64,000 nt of DNA from Oncomelania hupensis (GCA_036898135.1 CM072511.1:40744243-40808242); one strand, 5' to 3'. Positions 26,001-40,656 are shown, counted from the stretch's first letter. The notes: generated by a model not told the origin, from the letters alone. Numbers and translations are program-made.

Positions 26001-29000
26001 TTCCGGCTCCACTTGAAGAGAGTAAACACAGCAAAGTGCTCCAGACTGAAGTTTGAATTGGACAAACTGCAAGACGGTTCTAGAATGTCCAGAGAACAGA
26101 GAAAAAGAAGAAATCCTCCCAGTTCTCCGAGAAGAAGTTGAGGCAGCATAGCAATTGCTGAAGAAGGAGAAGTCAGAGAGAGTGGACCACATACCCGCAG
26201 AATTACTTGGTTGGTTGGTTGTTTTATTTACGTCTTTTCCACCAAAGATGATAAGACGGAGGGAAGGGGGGGGGGGGGATATATATATATATATATATTT
26301 ACACAAATCTAGCCACAAGAGAATCCAACAAGAGTTTTGCTAACAATGCACTTTGATGAAAATTAATCTCATCTAATGTTCTTATGTCAAAATTACTTCA
26401 AGCAGAAGGAGAAGCGATGATTGACGCGCTCACTATTATCTGTAACAAGATCTAGCAGAGTGGGGAGTGGCGTACACCATTGACCCAGTCACTTTTCATC
26501 ACTCTTCCCAAAAAGGGTAATCGTCAGGGTCCGTATTAAAAAAAGGCAATACCCACTGGTAATTTACCATGAGGAGGAGTGAAATCTTTACCTTCCACTG
26601 GTTTGAACTTGTCTACTATTCAGAGAAATTGAAAATGTCCTGCCACTTGGTCAGGCTGTAATTTTACCGACGCTACCCCCCTCCGGTAACCCGTACTCAA
26701 GCTGAGGTAAAAATGGCAAATGCAATTGTTTTTGCAACCAGAGCATCAGGACTTGCAAAGACCATTTTGCAAGTCATGGTGCAAGGAGGCAGAAGAAGAG
26801 GGAGACAGAAGAAGAGGCAGACAGAAAAAGAGGCAGACAGAAAAAGAGGTGGAGGACAATATTCGAGAATGGACTGGCCTGACACTGAGCGAAGCCATGA
26901 GGGTTGCTGAGGACAGAGAAAGATGGAATACGCTAATTAAACGATCAGTACGCTGGTTAAACGATCATATGTGGCGTCCCAACGACTTCAGAGTTTTGGG
27001 ATAGGAAAGGATAGGATCTCTGAGGGAACATTTTCCATAAACACTGCATCTGTATTGTCTTTTTTAGGGTGAAGGCAATGTGGAGTATTTCTTGGGGCTG
27101 ACACCAACGGGCATTGTGGTTTACAAAAACAAGAATAAAGTTGGGAACTATTTCTGGTAAGCATCAAATGTATATAATAATATATAATTTTAAAAAAAAT
27201 ATTGTAGACTTAATGACTACAACAGATTGAGAAAAAAAAAAGTAAAGGTAGTCCCATAGCCTCATGGCAGTAGGGGAGCGTGATGTTGGAGATCACACTT
27301 ATCTTGTGCCAGCATAATGAGGGTGATGCCCATCTCTCTCCCTCGCTGCTTTACCTTCCCCACACTTAAGAGAGTAGGTACTCAGTCACAGTTGAGTCAA
27401 CTGGAAGCGTTGTTATTTGTCGCTTCACGTTTTGCGATCACCCATCCAAGTGCTAACCGCACTGGACGGTGCTTAACTTGCGACACAGTAGCGGGTGCTC
27501 CAACCACTGCGCTGTCCGACACCCCAACAACAGATTATGAGTCATTATAAATTTATTTATTTATTTATTAACACATTTACAAAACCAATTGTGCATGTCT
27601 GCTGGACAGAAAGAAAAAAAAAAGGCAACAATGATAGAGAGATAGTCAATAAACTTGTCAGCTTAGAGAGGAGGTAAAGACCATAGTGCAAGGGAGACAA
27701 TCAAATAACAAACTTAACCCAAGACTTTTTAATTTGAAGTGTCTGTCACCAAATTTGTTGTCAGCGACCAAATAAGGCATTGAGAACAAGCATTGATAAA
27801 TGCCTAAAAAGAGGTGTATCAAAATTAGATTTGAGCACAGTTGCGAATCTGATTTTGTCGGTGTTTAACAAATGTACAAGTGGAGCACTCACTTCAGTTG
27901 CCACACACACATTTATTTTATATATTTATATTTAATTAAGTTTCTGTTTTCATTTGTTAAAGTTTAGATAATCTTTCAGTCATCCTCACTCCATTCTTTC
28001 TTCCACTTTTTTGTTTACTTAACATGGAGTGTAGTTAATTTCACTCACACATAAATAAAGCTAGAACATTATTTTGGTCATTTCTTTTGCTAGGCCACGA
28101 ATCAGCAAAGTTACTTTCAAAGGCAAGATTTTCATTGTCAAGGTGAAAGATAAAAATGTAAGTATATACGATAGTGCAGTTTGTTGATTTATGATATGTT
28201 GTAAAAGATCTAGTATTGTGATTTTAACTGAATGCTGTGAATTTGCTTGCTACAGCATGTAACAATGTGCTCTCATTCTTTTTGTAGGAGAAAAAAAAAA
28301 GATTCATTGATTGTTCTAATTCTGGCATTTTAAATAAAATTCTGAATCATGTTGGAGGCATGATTCACAGTCTTCACTTTGCAATTTTCCTTTTCACACC
28401 CATACAAACTAAAAATTAAAACACAACCAACAAGCCAAATGAGTTATGTCCTAAGCACAATAACTTTATTTGTACCCAAAACATGAAAAACATTTATATG
28501 AATGAAGATAAATTACATGGTACATGACACCAAAGACGGTACCCCTCAACACTAAAAAAACGACATGCTGAAACTTCATTTGTTAATTGTTGACAAGTTT
28601 ATTTAATAATCAAACTAATAACTATATTTCTACATTGGGGGTTACATATCAAACAAAATAACTTCAATAAAGCATACTAAAAGTCATTTAGGGATTGCCC
28701 ATGACTTATGATAACGAACACAGAGCAAATTCAAAAACAAATTTATGATAAATGTTGTCAGAAGTTCTTCAACAGCATATTTACATGACAATGTGTACAT
28801 TTTTTTGAAGAGCAGTCATTTCTCATAAGATTACAGACAAATTGAGCCATATTATGTCAGTATGGAATAACATGCAAGGTATTATGTAACCCTACCCCCT
28901 AAATAAGCGCTAACGCGTTCACTTACAAAACTTACACACAGATTCTGGAAGTGAAAACATTTGTTAATTTAGGAACCTTATCATGTTATATATGCTAAAA

Positions 29001-32000
29001 TACACAAGTAACAACAAAACACAGTGATGGAGATCACGTACAATCGTACGTGTTTCACGCACTGAGTTGGGAAATCACGTAACGAAAATGTAATGAAAGG
29101 GTATAAACACGTACAAAGTCAGTGCCAAAGGGGTATGAAAACGTAAAGCTAAGTTGCTGGGAGGTATCATCAGGTACAACTACTTCGGTCGTGCGTATAT
29201 ATCTTTCGCTCGATTTGGATCGTGTGCCTGTGCGTCCTGCGTGACCGCCTACCACCCTCTCTCCCCCTCCTATTCATTCTGTCGCTTCGGAAAAACAGCC
29301 AATCATATGCACGATAATATTCACTATTTTTTCTCGACGCTTTTGATTGGCTATATAAGACTGACAACAACCCAACATTAAACATGGCCGACAAGCGCGC
29401 GATCTGAGGGCAAGCCGAAGAAAAGGAAAAATAAAGCAGACAAAACTAATTGCTCAAAAAAATTAAAACAAGATGCAGGAAAAGAAAAACAAACTTTTTT
29501 GTCAGCATTTAAATTTGAGTGCTCGGTAAGAGAAGAAAAAGGTGAGCCGCAACCGGGCCCGGCTGAAGAAACTCAAACTGATGAAAAGACTTTCCACGCA
29601 AAGTGTTTATTACGTGTGTTGGTGTAACCCCTAAAAAACTGAAAGGGGGTATAAAAACCCCCCTATGTTTGCAATGAGGGTATGAAAACCCCCACATGTT
29701 TTGGTTGAGGGTATAAATACCCCTAGCTTCAAAACTTTCTCCATCACTGAAAACAGGCCCAGAATATTGCCTTGGATCAACAGTTCTGCAAAGAACTATG
29801 TACACAACATAAGTGCGACAGCGGTGTGCATTTCCACTGCTAAAGAATTTAAGACAGTCACATATCAAATAAATTAAAATACATAATATTACACACAAAA
29901 TCTCAAACTCTATATTGTAAACACAATATATAAAGTCTAGAATAAATCAGACACTATGAAGTTGTCATAAAATTACATGTGTACCCCTATCCCAAAACAC
30001 AGAACTCAGTAGACCCCACTGCCTGACTTAGACAATGAGATGTGATTTGTAGTATCAAATGTGATTTGTAGTATCAATACAAACACAAAATTCAACATAA
30101 CTTTTGAAATTTTCTGCTATTTACAACACCCAGAAGTACTAGAATGGAAACTGCAGGCAATACATTACATTGAAGACAACAATAATTCAAAAAAAGTAAT
30201 GTCCCCAATTGTTGATGGTTGGTGGATACTTTTCAGGGTCTTGCTCTTTGAGGCGTTCTCGGTATGCGGAACTTATTCATCTTTGGAATAGCATTGGACG
30301 ACATGTTATCTGTAATCATATAATACATGTTCAAAATATATAAAAGAATATAGATCTATGCATTTATTTTCTCCCATTGAAAATACACACATTAGTAAAG
30401 AATAAAAGGGCAGATCTAATTATCAATAAAATCTCCTCTCTGAAAATCCTTATCGGGAAGAGAGGGGACTATAAACTGATACATACATACATACTAAAAT
30501 CTTAATAAATTAAAAAGGGTAATTACAATTGCATATGCCATGTGCAAAAGACTTGAAAATGTGAAAGTGGCAACTGTATGTAATAGCTTCAGCAGTTCAT
30601 AATGAAAGATGGCTCAGAAATGTCAAAATTGTGCGTGTGAAATGCTGAACCTTCTATAACAATTATCCATCATCGACATACATTTTATCTGAACTATCCA
30701 ATAATATTTAAAATATTACAAACTTTAAAAAAGTTAAAATCTGTTGTCCATAAATTCAATTTAATTTAAGTTCCATTATCTCTAGTAAGATTCCCTCATA
30801 TTGAATGCATGATGGTTGATTTAACGTTACTCTGACATTAATTTAATGTTTAATATCAAAACAAAGGTGTCACATAGCTATTTTAAATACTTTCATTAAG
30901 TACTCCGTTCATGCTGTCTGTCTGTCTGTTCCCGATTGCAACGTTTGTCTGTCCGTTTGTCCTCGATTGCAACGTTTGTCTGCCCGCCATATCCTCGATT
31001 GCAACTTTCATCTGTCCGCTATTTCCTCGATTGCAACTTTAGTCTGATTGCAACCCTATCTCGTTAAAATCAAAACGAGCCAGCCACCATTTGATTTGAA
31101 CTATTACTTGCATCAAAGAAATGCGTTGACGATCTAAAACTACAAAAATAACACTCGATTTATGAGTCAGTTTCGGGGGAAAACGACAAAATTAAGGTAA
31201 TATTGACACAGCCAACAACGAGGTAGCAATCGGTAGGTAGCAATCGGGGCGGACAGACACTATTGCTTGTTCGAAAAAAGCAAAAAAACACAACAACCTT
31301 ACCTGGACAAGATCTCCCACGCTTTCTTCGTCTCGAACAAAACTCGAAAACGTGTGTACTACGTTATTTCCAGTCCAAATATGTTGAGAATTTACTTAAA
31401 ATTGAAAGTAGCAATCGTGTGTTTGCTCAGTCAGAACAACACCTAGCAAGGAGTAAAATGCTCGAGTGTGCGCCTAACTGTGAACGCAACGCCAATTTAC
31501 CAACCTCACAAGGTTAAATTGCCATTTAGGAATCGTTTTGCGGCATAAGAAATAAACAATGTGCATTTTAAAATGTTTTTATTTCATAAAAATAGCAAGC
31601 ACAGCTTTCCCGATTTTTCCGACAGACCGCTTCCGGTTGTCGATTCGAATTTTCTGCATCGATTTTACACACTAATAACTCGCGCAGATTGAAAAAAATT
31701 AGGTTTGGAAGTTCGATTGGAATGATATCTTCCAAAATATTATGATTGCATGCGAAATAAAAGCACTTCTTATACTTTTTGCACGTCCGGCGTTTGCCTA
31801 TGTTTCTGAGAAGGAAATAGCGTCTGACCGGAAACACACGTTTGCAACCAAAAAAAAGGTTAAAAATACCAACAAATGTAAAATTTTCATGTTCATTTTT
31901 ATTTTTTCTTATTCACAATACAATTTTGTTTGCGTGTATGTGCCATACAGTAACAATAACAGTACACGACTGCACAAAAAAACAACATGCATCATACAGT

Positions 32001-35000
32001 CAACAAAAACCAATGAGACTGTGAATCATGCCTGGACTTGGTTTTGAACCAAACTTGTGTTTGCAGTATAGTTTGAAACTGGTGTTTTAAACTTGAAGGT
32101 GTTTATTGTTGATGGTGTTGTTTGTTCATGATTTTAGATGTCACATAAGTTTTGTATTGTATTTTATACTGTTTGCAATTGTATGATTTCATATTTGTCA
32201 TCATCAGCACAGTTTGTAGAATGATTTTGTTGTGTCTCGTCTTGTGAAGTTTTGCCTCAAGTGTCATGTTGTGATGTTTTGACAAGTGCTGCTGTTAAGG
32301 AATGCTGCCTGGAACTGTTGTAAAGTGACCTCTGTCTGTGTATTGATAGAAGTTATTTCTTTGTAGACTAATTCAAGGAGATGTCATACAGTCTTGTTAT
32401 TTTGACTGCTACATCTGTATTACTTAGTTTTAAACTTCTGTTTTACTTTTACTGCCATTTACCTTGTATGTTGTTAGCTTACTATGCCTGCTGCTTTTGT
32501 TTGTGAAGAATGAAGAGCATGAGTATGCCTTTGAGCTGCCCCGAAAGACGGCCTGCAAACACTTGTGGAAATGTTGTGTGGAACACCATGCCTTCTTTAG
32601 GTATTCTTTGTCCATCTCCTTTCTTTGATTTTTGTGGCGAGTCATTATTCTGCTTTCACCCTATTGTTACAACTCTAGTAGTTGCTTAGGTTGCATGCGT
32701 ATCATGATAGTTATGAGTTAGGATTGTGGGTATGGCATTGTAGGTGAGGGAGAGTGTGTATTTATAGGATAAGAGAGGCTGTGGCTATTATTGTCTGTTG
32801 TGTGAGAGAGGTAATGGAATCTGTGGAAAAGTGTTGTGTTATTATCTTAATTGTACGTTATGTATCAGTTTGGTGTAGGATACATCTTGAGTATTTGTAT
32901 TGTGGTTTAGGCAAGGTTAGAAGATGTTTGGTGGTATAAGGTTAATAAATATTTGTGTGAATGGATGTATTTGTGTGTGATTTATTATCTTATTCTGGCA
33001 ATGATGGTGTAGTTTATTTATTCGTTACAGGAATATTGGATGAATTTTAAATGGAACATTATTATGTATTCATGTATTTCATGCCTGTTTGATTTTGCTA
33101 TCAACTATTGAAGCATGCATGTTTGACGTTGAATTTTAATGCGTTGTTGTTTTGTGTTGATTTATTTTGGACTAACTCTGATGAATTATCAACTAATTGT
33201 AGATTTGTGTATGATCTAGTGACACCATCTGTGCCTGTTTAATTTTTGTGTGTGTCTTCATAACAATATTTTATCTACCAGAAATATAATATTAATTGTC
33301 AGATCGAGTTTAGTTTGAACATGATATGGTTAGTAATTTATTTTCTTGTGTAACCATTATGTTTTGACAATTGTATATACTATATATGTACGAGGGCAGT
33401 CCGATAAATACTTAGCCTCACCGCCCGATGGCGCCAGTATCGCAAGAGCAATTTACTATCGTGTAGTACATTCTCATAGATGGCTACTGTCGAAATTTCA
33501 GCCGGATTGGACTCGTAGTTTTATTTTGACCGCGTGTGGAAGCAGGCGTGTCCGCGGATTTTAGAAAAAAAGTGCTCTTCCACCATGATAACGCACCGGC
33601 TCACACCTCCGCCCTCGCCACGGCCAAATTGATCGAATTGGGCTACAAATTGCTGCCCCATCCACCGTATTCTCCAGATTTGGCCCCATGCGTCTTCTTT
33701 TTGTTTCTAAACTTGAAGAAGTCACTCGCAGGGCAGAAATTTGAGTCGAATGAAGAGGTCATTGCATACCTCGAGAAAACATATTTTTCAGACGTGTTAA
33801 AGAAGTTGGAGCATCGCTGGGTTAAGTGTATCAAACTAAAAGAAGACTATTGAAAAATAAATCGCCACTTTTTCAAAATTTTAGTTTTTCTTTTGTAGGC
33901 TAAGTACTTATTGGACCACCCTCGTATGTTTCTTCATATTTATTTACCCTCATATGTAGTGGTGGGGGAGCTACGCTTACACTTACAGTATCTATCATGT
34001 ATGTTGGTTAAAGGTTTGTCTTCAAAATTTCTTTTGTGTGCTTATTAAATAATATGAAATATATTTTCATAGGTGAGGTTTTCATTTGTGAAATGTATTA
34101 TCTTATTATGAACTAATTGTATTCTGCAAATACTTGTTAAATTGTAAATAAATTATTGAAACAAATAATAATAATGATGTTGATGAAAATGATGATGATG
34201 ATAATAATTAATAAATAAATAAATAATTACTATTAACAATAAAATTCTTATATGTTAATTATAATTTTGTTTGAGTGTTTACCCATATAATTCTTCACTT
34301 ACACTGGGTTACTCTGTATTCTGCTATGCGATGACAATGGAAAGCAAGCTCATATTTGTCAAAAACAAGATTTGTACACCTTCGTAGAGAAATGAATGAG
34401 ACGCATCTTAATGTAAGTATTGAAAGTCAAGTGTCCGAAGATTGTGAGATCCTGATAAGTAAATCAGTCATCAAAGTACAAACAGAGAAATATGGCATCA
34501 GTGCACAGGAATGCTGGATTTTGCTCAAAACTACTTGCGTCATTGGACTTGCTTTTCCTTGTCATCACTTAGCTGTGCAGTCTTCACCAAACTTACCTGT
34601 AGTTTTGATTGATCTGGGTGAGCTTTTGCTGTAATCCTGTATGATTCTGTCATACATTGAAGGTTATTCTGTGCGGGTTTTTTCATTCTGTACTAAAGCT
34701 GTGTTACTATCTTACCCTAACTCATTCACTTTCTCAGACTAAGCCAGTCTCAGGAACGGAGTTCTAGGGAAAATCGGACATTGCGGTCAGTGTCCACTAA
34801 CAGAAAAAGGTGAGCGTCCAGTGCGTGAATAAACTAATTTTCAGCTTAGAGCTTTATAGTGTGTGTTGAGGTCGTCTCTAAGTTTTAAGTTGACTAGTGA
34901 TCTAATTCTATTGTGGTGTTTTCAACCATTGTTAGCAAATTTTGTTGTCAGTGTTAGGACTGTATGAACAGTTTTTTTGTTACATTTTGTTGCATAGAGG

Positions 35001-38000
35001 AACTTTTCTGTACAGTTTTGTTTACCTTTCGTTCTGAATTACCTGTTTATATGTTTTCTTTATTATCAGTGTAGTTTATTTTTGTTATTAAATTATTTGC
35101 TGAATATTTCAAGCAAACATTTGAATTATATACATTTCTTTCAACATGTTATTGGCTTGGAAGTAGGTCTTAGTGGCTTCAGTACAAAAAAGAAAATGTA
35201 TTTTTCTGACCTGTTTTTATATTTCTAAATTATTTATCTGCTTTATCCTTAAGAGTTTAGTTAGTTTAGAATTATCAAGCTTAAGCATTTATTTGTTGGA
35301 TATGCTTCTATCTTTCCAGTACTGCTTATCCCCTACCCTCAAGTAGAGCTGTTGAGATTTCACTATCCAGTAGTGTTTTGATTCTTCTCTCTTGTTTCCC
35401 TTCAAAGTCCTTGCCTAGTTCAGCAGACCTGGGTGCACCTGTATTATATCTAATTTCTTTGAACTTTTACTATTGGATCTTATTCTTCTCATTCTCGCTA
35501 TAACCTGTAGGTCTGGGGCTACAAGAAAAGTTTCTTCTGTTGGAGATTCAATGGGTTTCTTCACTCGCACCTTGCGTTTCATGTATAGAGTTATAATTAA
35601 CAAATAACAAGCCTTAATTAAGCAAGGCATATGTTCAAGATTCACCTTGCACATTGCACACTTATTAATTTAAAATGCCTGAAATAAATAAATGACAAGA
35701 AAGATGGTAATGTTATAGTCTGGACGGCTGACAGTGTTGTCTTGGGTGCGTTTTTGTTTCTTCAATATTGCTCATTTCTGGTTGGTGGTATATTTAGCGG
35801 CCGCTCTGAACGCCAGGCTGTTAGCGAGGGCTTGTCCAGAGACAAATCCAGCAGCGTGATTCGTCTTCCCAGCAGACGTCAGCCTCGACGAATCAGTTCA
35901 GACTCGCGGTTAAATGGTATGTCTAGCATTCCCTGGAACTAAACTGTCTTTATTGCATGTATGATTTGGATTTATATTGTTTGATAAGGTGTGTTCTCCC
36001 AAAGACCTGTCAGGATTGTATACACCAACATAAAGTTTTGCTGATACTGAGAATCAAACAGAAAATAAACAGAATGCATAATTGTTTGTGCAGGGTTCTT
36101 ATAACTTAGACTAAGATCCCACCACAAGGCGCTAATGTGACATTAATTTTTGTAAGGATGTGTTGCCATTTGATTACCTTTTTTTAAATTCCGCTTTAGC
36201 AGCATGTATGTTACCGGCCATCTGTGTATTCAGTCAATACGTATATTGTCTAAAAAAAAAGCAGTCAATTCGAGTTTTGAGTGTGACCACTAGCCAATAT
36301 ATGTAATGACAAAAATTTCCAGTCAATACGTATATTGTCCTAAAAAATGCTCTGGTCAATACACGAATTCACTGAACTGCCATTCAGCAGTTTAATTGCA
36401 ACTGGTTGTAAACATGAATAAATTAATGGCTACACAATCATTTGTTCTTATTTTACTTCAGTACGCACACTCACAGTGACATATCCACACAACTAAACCA
36501 TGTTAAGTATAAATTAGTAAATACTAAAAATAAGCCTAAAATGTACACCTATCCTATCCCAGTAACTCAAAAGTCGTTGGGGCACCACAGATGATCGTTT
36601 AACCTGTGTATTCTCTCTTTCTCTGTCCCCAGCAACCTTCATGATTTCGCTCAGTGTCAAGCCAGTCCATTCTCGAATGTTTTCCTCCCACCTCTTTTTC
36701 TGTCTCCCTCTTCTTCTGCCTTCTTGCACAGTGCCTTGCAGGATGGTCATTGCAAGGCCTGATGCTGTGGTAACATTGCCACACCATCGGAGTTCCCGTT
36801 TCTTCACAACTGTGAGCATGTCCAATGTGGTGGTCTGTCTGACTTTGTCGTTGGTGATGTGCTGGGTATAGGAAATGCCCAGAAGTCTTCTGTAGCACCT
36901 CATCTCCATGCTTTGTATTCTTCCTTGTAGGTGTGCAGTGAGGGTCCATGTTTCACAATCGTATAGGAAGATGAAGATGACAAGGGAGCGCAGCAGCCTT
37001 ACCTTGGAGTATATACTAATGGTCCTATCTTTCCAAATGGGCTTCAACCTTGTCATGGCAGCAGTTGTTAGTTCAGTCCTGGAGAGGACTTTCTGTTGGG
37101 ACCCATTGTCTGATAAAATGGCTCCTAAATATTTGAAGCAATGCACCGTGTTGAGGGATTGGCCTTGGACTTTGATGTCCATGTTGATGCCATTGGTATT
37201 GTTGGTCACATTTTGGTCTTCTCTGCACTTATTTTCATTCCAAAGGCTTGCAGTTTGTCCAGGTCAAACTTCAGTCTGGTGCACTTTACTTTGTGTACTC
37301 TCTTCAAATGGAGCCAGAAAGACATTATCATGAGATCATGGTCACTTCTGATGTCTGCTCCTTGAAAAGTGCTTGTCCTGCCAATATTGACACTTGATCT
37401 GAAGCGTTTCCTGACCATGATGTAGTCAATCTGGTTGTGATGCTCCGCGCTGGGACTGTGCCAGATCCATCATCTGGATTTTTTGTGTGAACCAAGCATG
37501 TTTGCCAGTATTAGATTGTTGTATCTGGCAAACTCCAAAAGTCTCAGATCTCTTTCATTTGTCTCATTGCTGCAGTGGGCTCCACATGGGTCTCCCCACG
37601 TGTGGTACGCTTCTTGGCCAACCTTGGCATTCCAGTCGCCTTGCACTATGACTATGTCCTTCCTCTGCACTTAGTCAAGGAGAGCCCGCAGATGTTCATA
37701 GAAATCCTTGACTTTGCTGTCTTCATAGTCTGATGTTGGGGCATAGGCCTGGATGATGGTGATGTTGAAAGGAGCTGCTCTCAGATGGATGGTAATGAGT
37801 GTACTGGAGATTGGGCGGCAACCCATGACAGTGGCTAGAATGTCTTTGTGGACCAAGAACCCAATGCCGCGTTCGTGCCTGCCATCTCTCCCGCTGAAAT
37901 AAAGCTTGTGGCCTTTGTTGGTTGTTGGTTCACCTAGGCCTTTCCAGCGCTGTTTGCTGATACCTAAAATGTTCCATAGATTATGGTCCAGCTCGTGGAC

Positions 38001-38521
38001 CATTTCTTCTAATTTTCCCTCCCCGCAGTTAAGGTCCTGACATTCCAGGTTCCTATGATGATGTTGTCTCTCGTGCGGATCTTGCTAAGTAGCCCATCAG
38101 TAATCCATTTATCACCTCCGTCCTGGTGGCCAACGGAAGGTGCGATCCTCGGTGACCCAGGCGACGACCGATCCAGAATAGAGGGAGTGGTTCTTTTCAT
38201 GATACGGTGTGTCTTGGGCAAGAAAGACCTGGTGGGTTCCATTCCTCTCCAGGCTGTTGAGCACAGCCGAAATCCATGATTGTGGTGGGGCTCACCTTGG
38301 CCCCGAGTACATGTTCGTTGAACCTATAGTAATGTGAGGTTCCTCCACCCTGGCCGGTGACTTCTGTGTGGAAGAATTTTGCCCAGTGATGCCGTGCTGA
38401 CATCACCCCTGTTAGTCACCTCTTACAGCACGCCGGAAAACGTTGGGTCTATTCTATTCAGGGCCCAAATCCACAGGACACAAAATGTACACACTTAAAT
38501 TTAAAACTCTCTCTCTCCCTC

Positions 38522-38599
<78 letters not shown>

Positions 38600-40625
38600 A
38601 TGCAAAGTATTATCTTTGTCCCTCTCTGTCCCTGTCTCTCTCTGTCTCTTTCTGTCTCTGACTTTTTGTTTTACTGTCAATCACATCTAATTGTTGAATG
38701 CAATCGGGGAGGCCATACCATTATTGATGAGAAATAGAGAGAGTTCAGTGTCGTCGTTACGATTGAGTCGCGCACTATAGTTCCAAATGTTTTATTTTGC
38801 AAAGCATGCAATAATAATGTGTATTTACGTTTGATTTGATTCTGCGCTATTGCTAGAAAATCTTTGTTTAATGTTGATAATTTTCATGGGTCGATGTTGT
38901 TGTAGTATTGTTGAGAATTTTCTGGAATTACTTGTTTATTATTGATCAAAAGTTCCAGACCTATCTGGCAATAGCTAGGCAATTCTTCTAAACTGAGGAA
39001 TGTTCTATGTCGTAAGACAGTTCCGGTGATGAGTTTTATTTTTGATTGGGTATTATTGAGTCATTCTGGAATGTTCTAAGCTTTACTGGATTGCAAAGAA
39101 TCTATATAAGTAATGCCCTGTCTGCTTGAAAAAGTGACTTTTGGAGTGATTTTCGGAAAGTGATATTATACGCAGTTTTTTTATGATTGCTGAATAAAAT
39201 TGAAAACCTGTATACAACAACTCCTGCCTTGTTGACGAGTGATCAGGCTGCTTAGATAAATGAATTGGAGTTACATATATCAAGATTCAAGCATTGGGGC
39301 TGAATCGACTATTGATAAATATGTATAAAAGTTGGAATTTTTTGCATTGGTCAACCTTACGTCGCTAGAATTTCGGTTACCTTGTTTTAAAACATTTGTT
39401 CTTTTTTGTTCACATCCATTATTTGTGGTGAGGAGCCGGCAAAGCAAGTCTGGAATGAATGATCGACTGTGGTTTTGTCACAGTTTGAAATCGCAATCGT
39501 CATCACGGAATTTTCACTGATGTCATAACGATTTATTTTCAAACAAGACACTGGAGCTTATTAGTTATGTGCCGATTAACACAACTCGAGGTTTATTATC
39601 TGAGCTCATCACATTTCTGTGTAATATAAATAATGCTCTACGCTTGCATATGCTCTGAAATGTTGTCAGAAGACTTGACTGAGTGAAACATGCATTGACT
39701 AAAATGAACAATCAGTCATTGTGTGTTTTGAAGTGTGTCAAAATTAAGACAATATGTGTATCGAATGGAAATTTTAGTCATTACATGTATTGGATATTGG
39801 TCACAGCCAAAACACGAATTGACTGCTTTTATTAGACAATAGTTATTATACACATATTGACTGAATACACAGATTGACGGTAACATATATATTAAACTTC
39901 ATTGATTAGCGTTTTATGCAATAAATCCAGACACATTTTCTATTTCCTTGTTGTATAATGAGCAGAGGAGGCATATGAGAGCAAGTACAACCAAGATATG
40001 GGAATGGTGACAATGATGATGAGGCCTGAGCCAGTGAGAAAGTTAGTTGGTTTCAATGTTATTGATTTAAACAGCAAGGTAATCTATGTTATCTCTCAAA
40101 CATATAAGATTGTTTTGGTTTTGATGCAGTATTTTTTTTAATAATTATGATGGATAAAATATAGAAAGAAGTGTGAATTCTACAGAATGCAAATAATTAG
40201 GTTAATTGTTGCTGTAAAATTTGAAATGTGGACTGTCAATAGTTGATACAGTAGGCAAGACAATAAGCACTAACATTGAAAATGAAGTGTTCAGTGCTTT
40301 AGTAGTTTTATAACATAGTAATTCATTGCTTTGTAGTTCTATTAACAGTATTTTGAACTGATGTTGTCATTGTTTTCTGGTACAGACCTCGTCATCGGTC
40401 GTTGCCTGAGTTTCCTGGGCAGGAATCTCCGCGAAGTACAAGATCTGCCCCATGGGAAGCCAACTACGATTAGTAAGTGTAATACGCTCATTGTTTTATT
40501 TATTGTTTTATGTAATGATTCGTGACTTGGGGCTTTTAATTCCCAGGGATGGGAATTAGTGCGCCCCGGTCGTATTTACGCCCCATCGAGTCCTTCAAAG
40601 CGCCCCAGCAATTGTTGTGTACGCC

Positions 40626-40656
<31 letters not shown>

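Larger units (their letters stand above)
36209..39885. mobile_element. 3.7-kb element with ~140-bp terminal inverted repeats
   Basis: 36209-36345 is mirrored, inverted, by about 39745-39885: both begin TGTTACCG and run through ATCTGTGTATTCAGTCAATA. TA stands just outside each end (36207-36208, 39886-39887). The arms hold several copies of CAGTCAATACGTATATTGTC. No transposase is visible. The body is an RTE copy, a CT repeat and an LTR-like repeat, so it is a nest in a Tc1/mariner-like or other TA-targeting shell. Confidence 0.65.

Noticed and set aside
34356..34634. 92-codon frame in intron 10
   Set aside because: No domain, AT-rich codons and no splice sites that join FERM exons in phase.
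40034..40041. Donor GTGAGA at 40034 for exon 13
   Set aside because: A better match to the donor consensus, but it shifts the frame against exon 14; kept only as a possible alternative.
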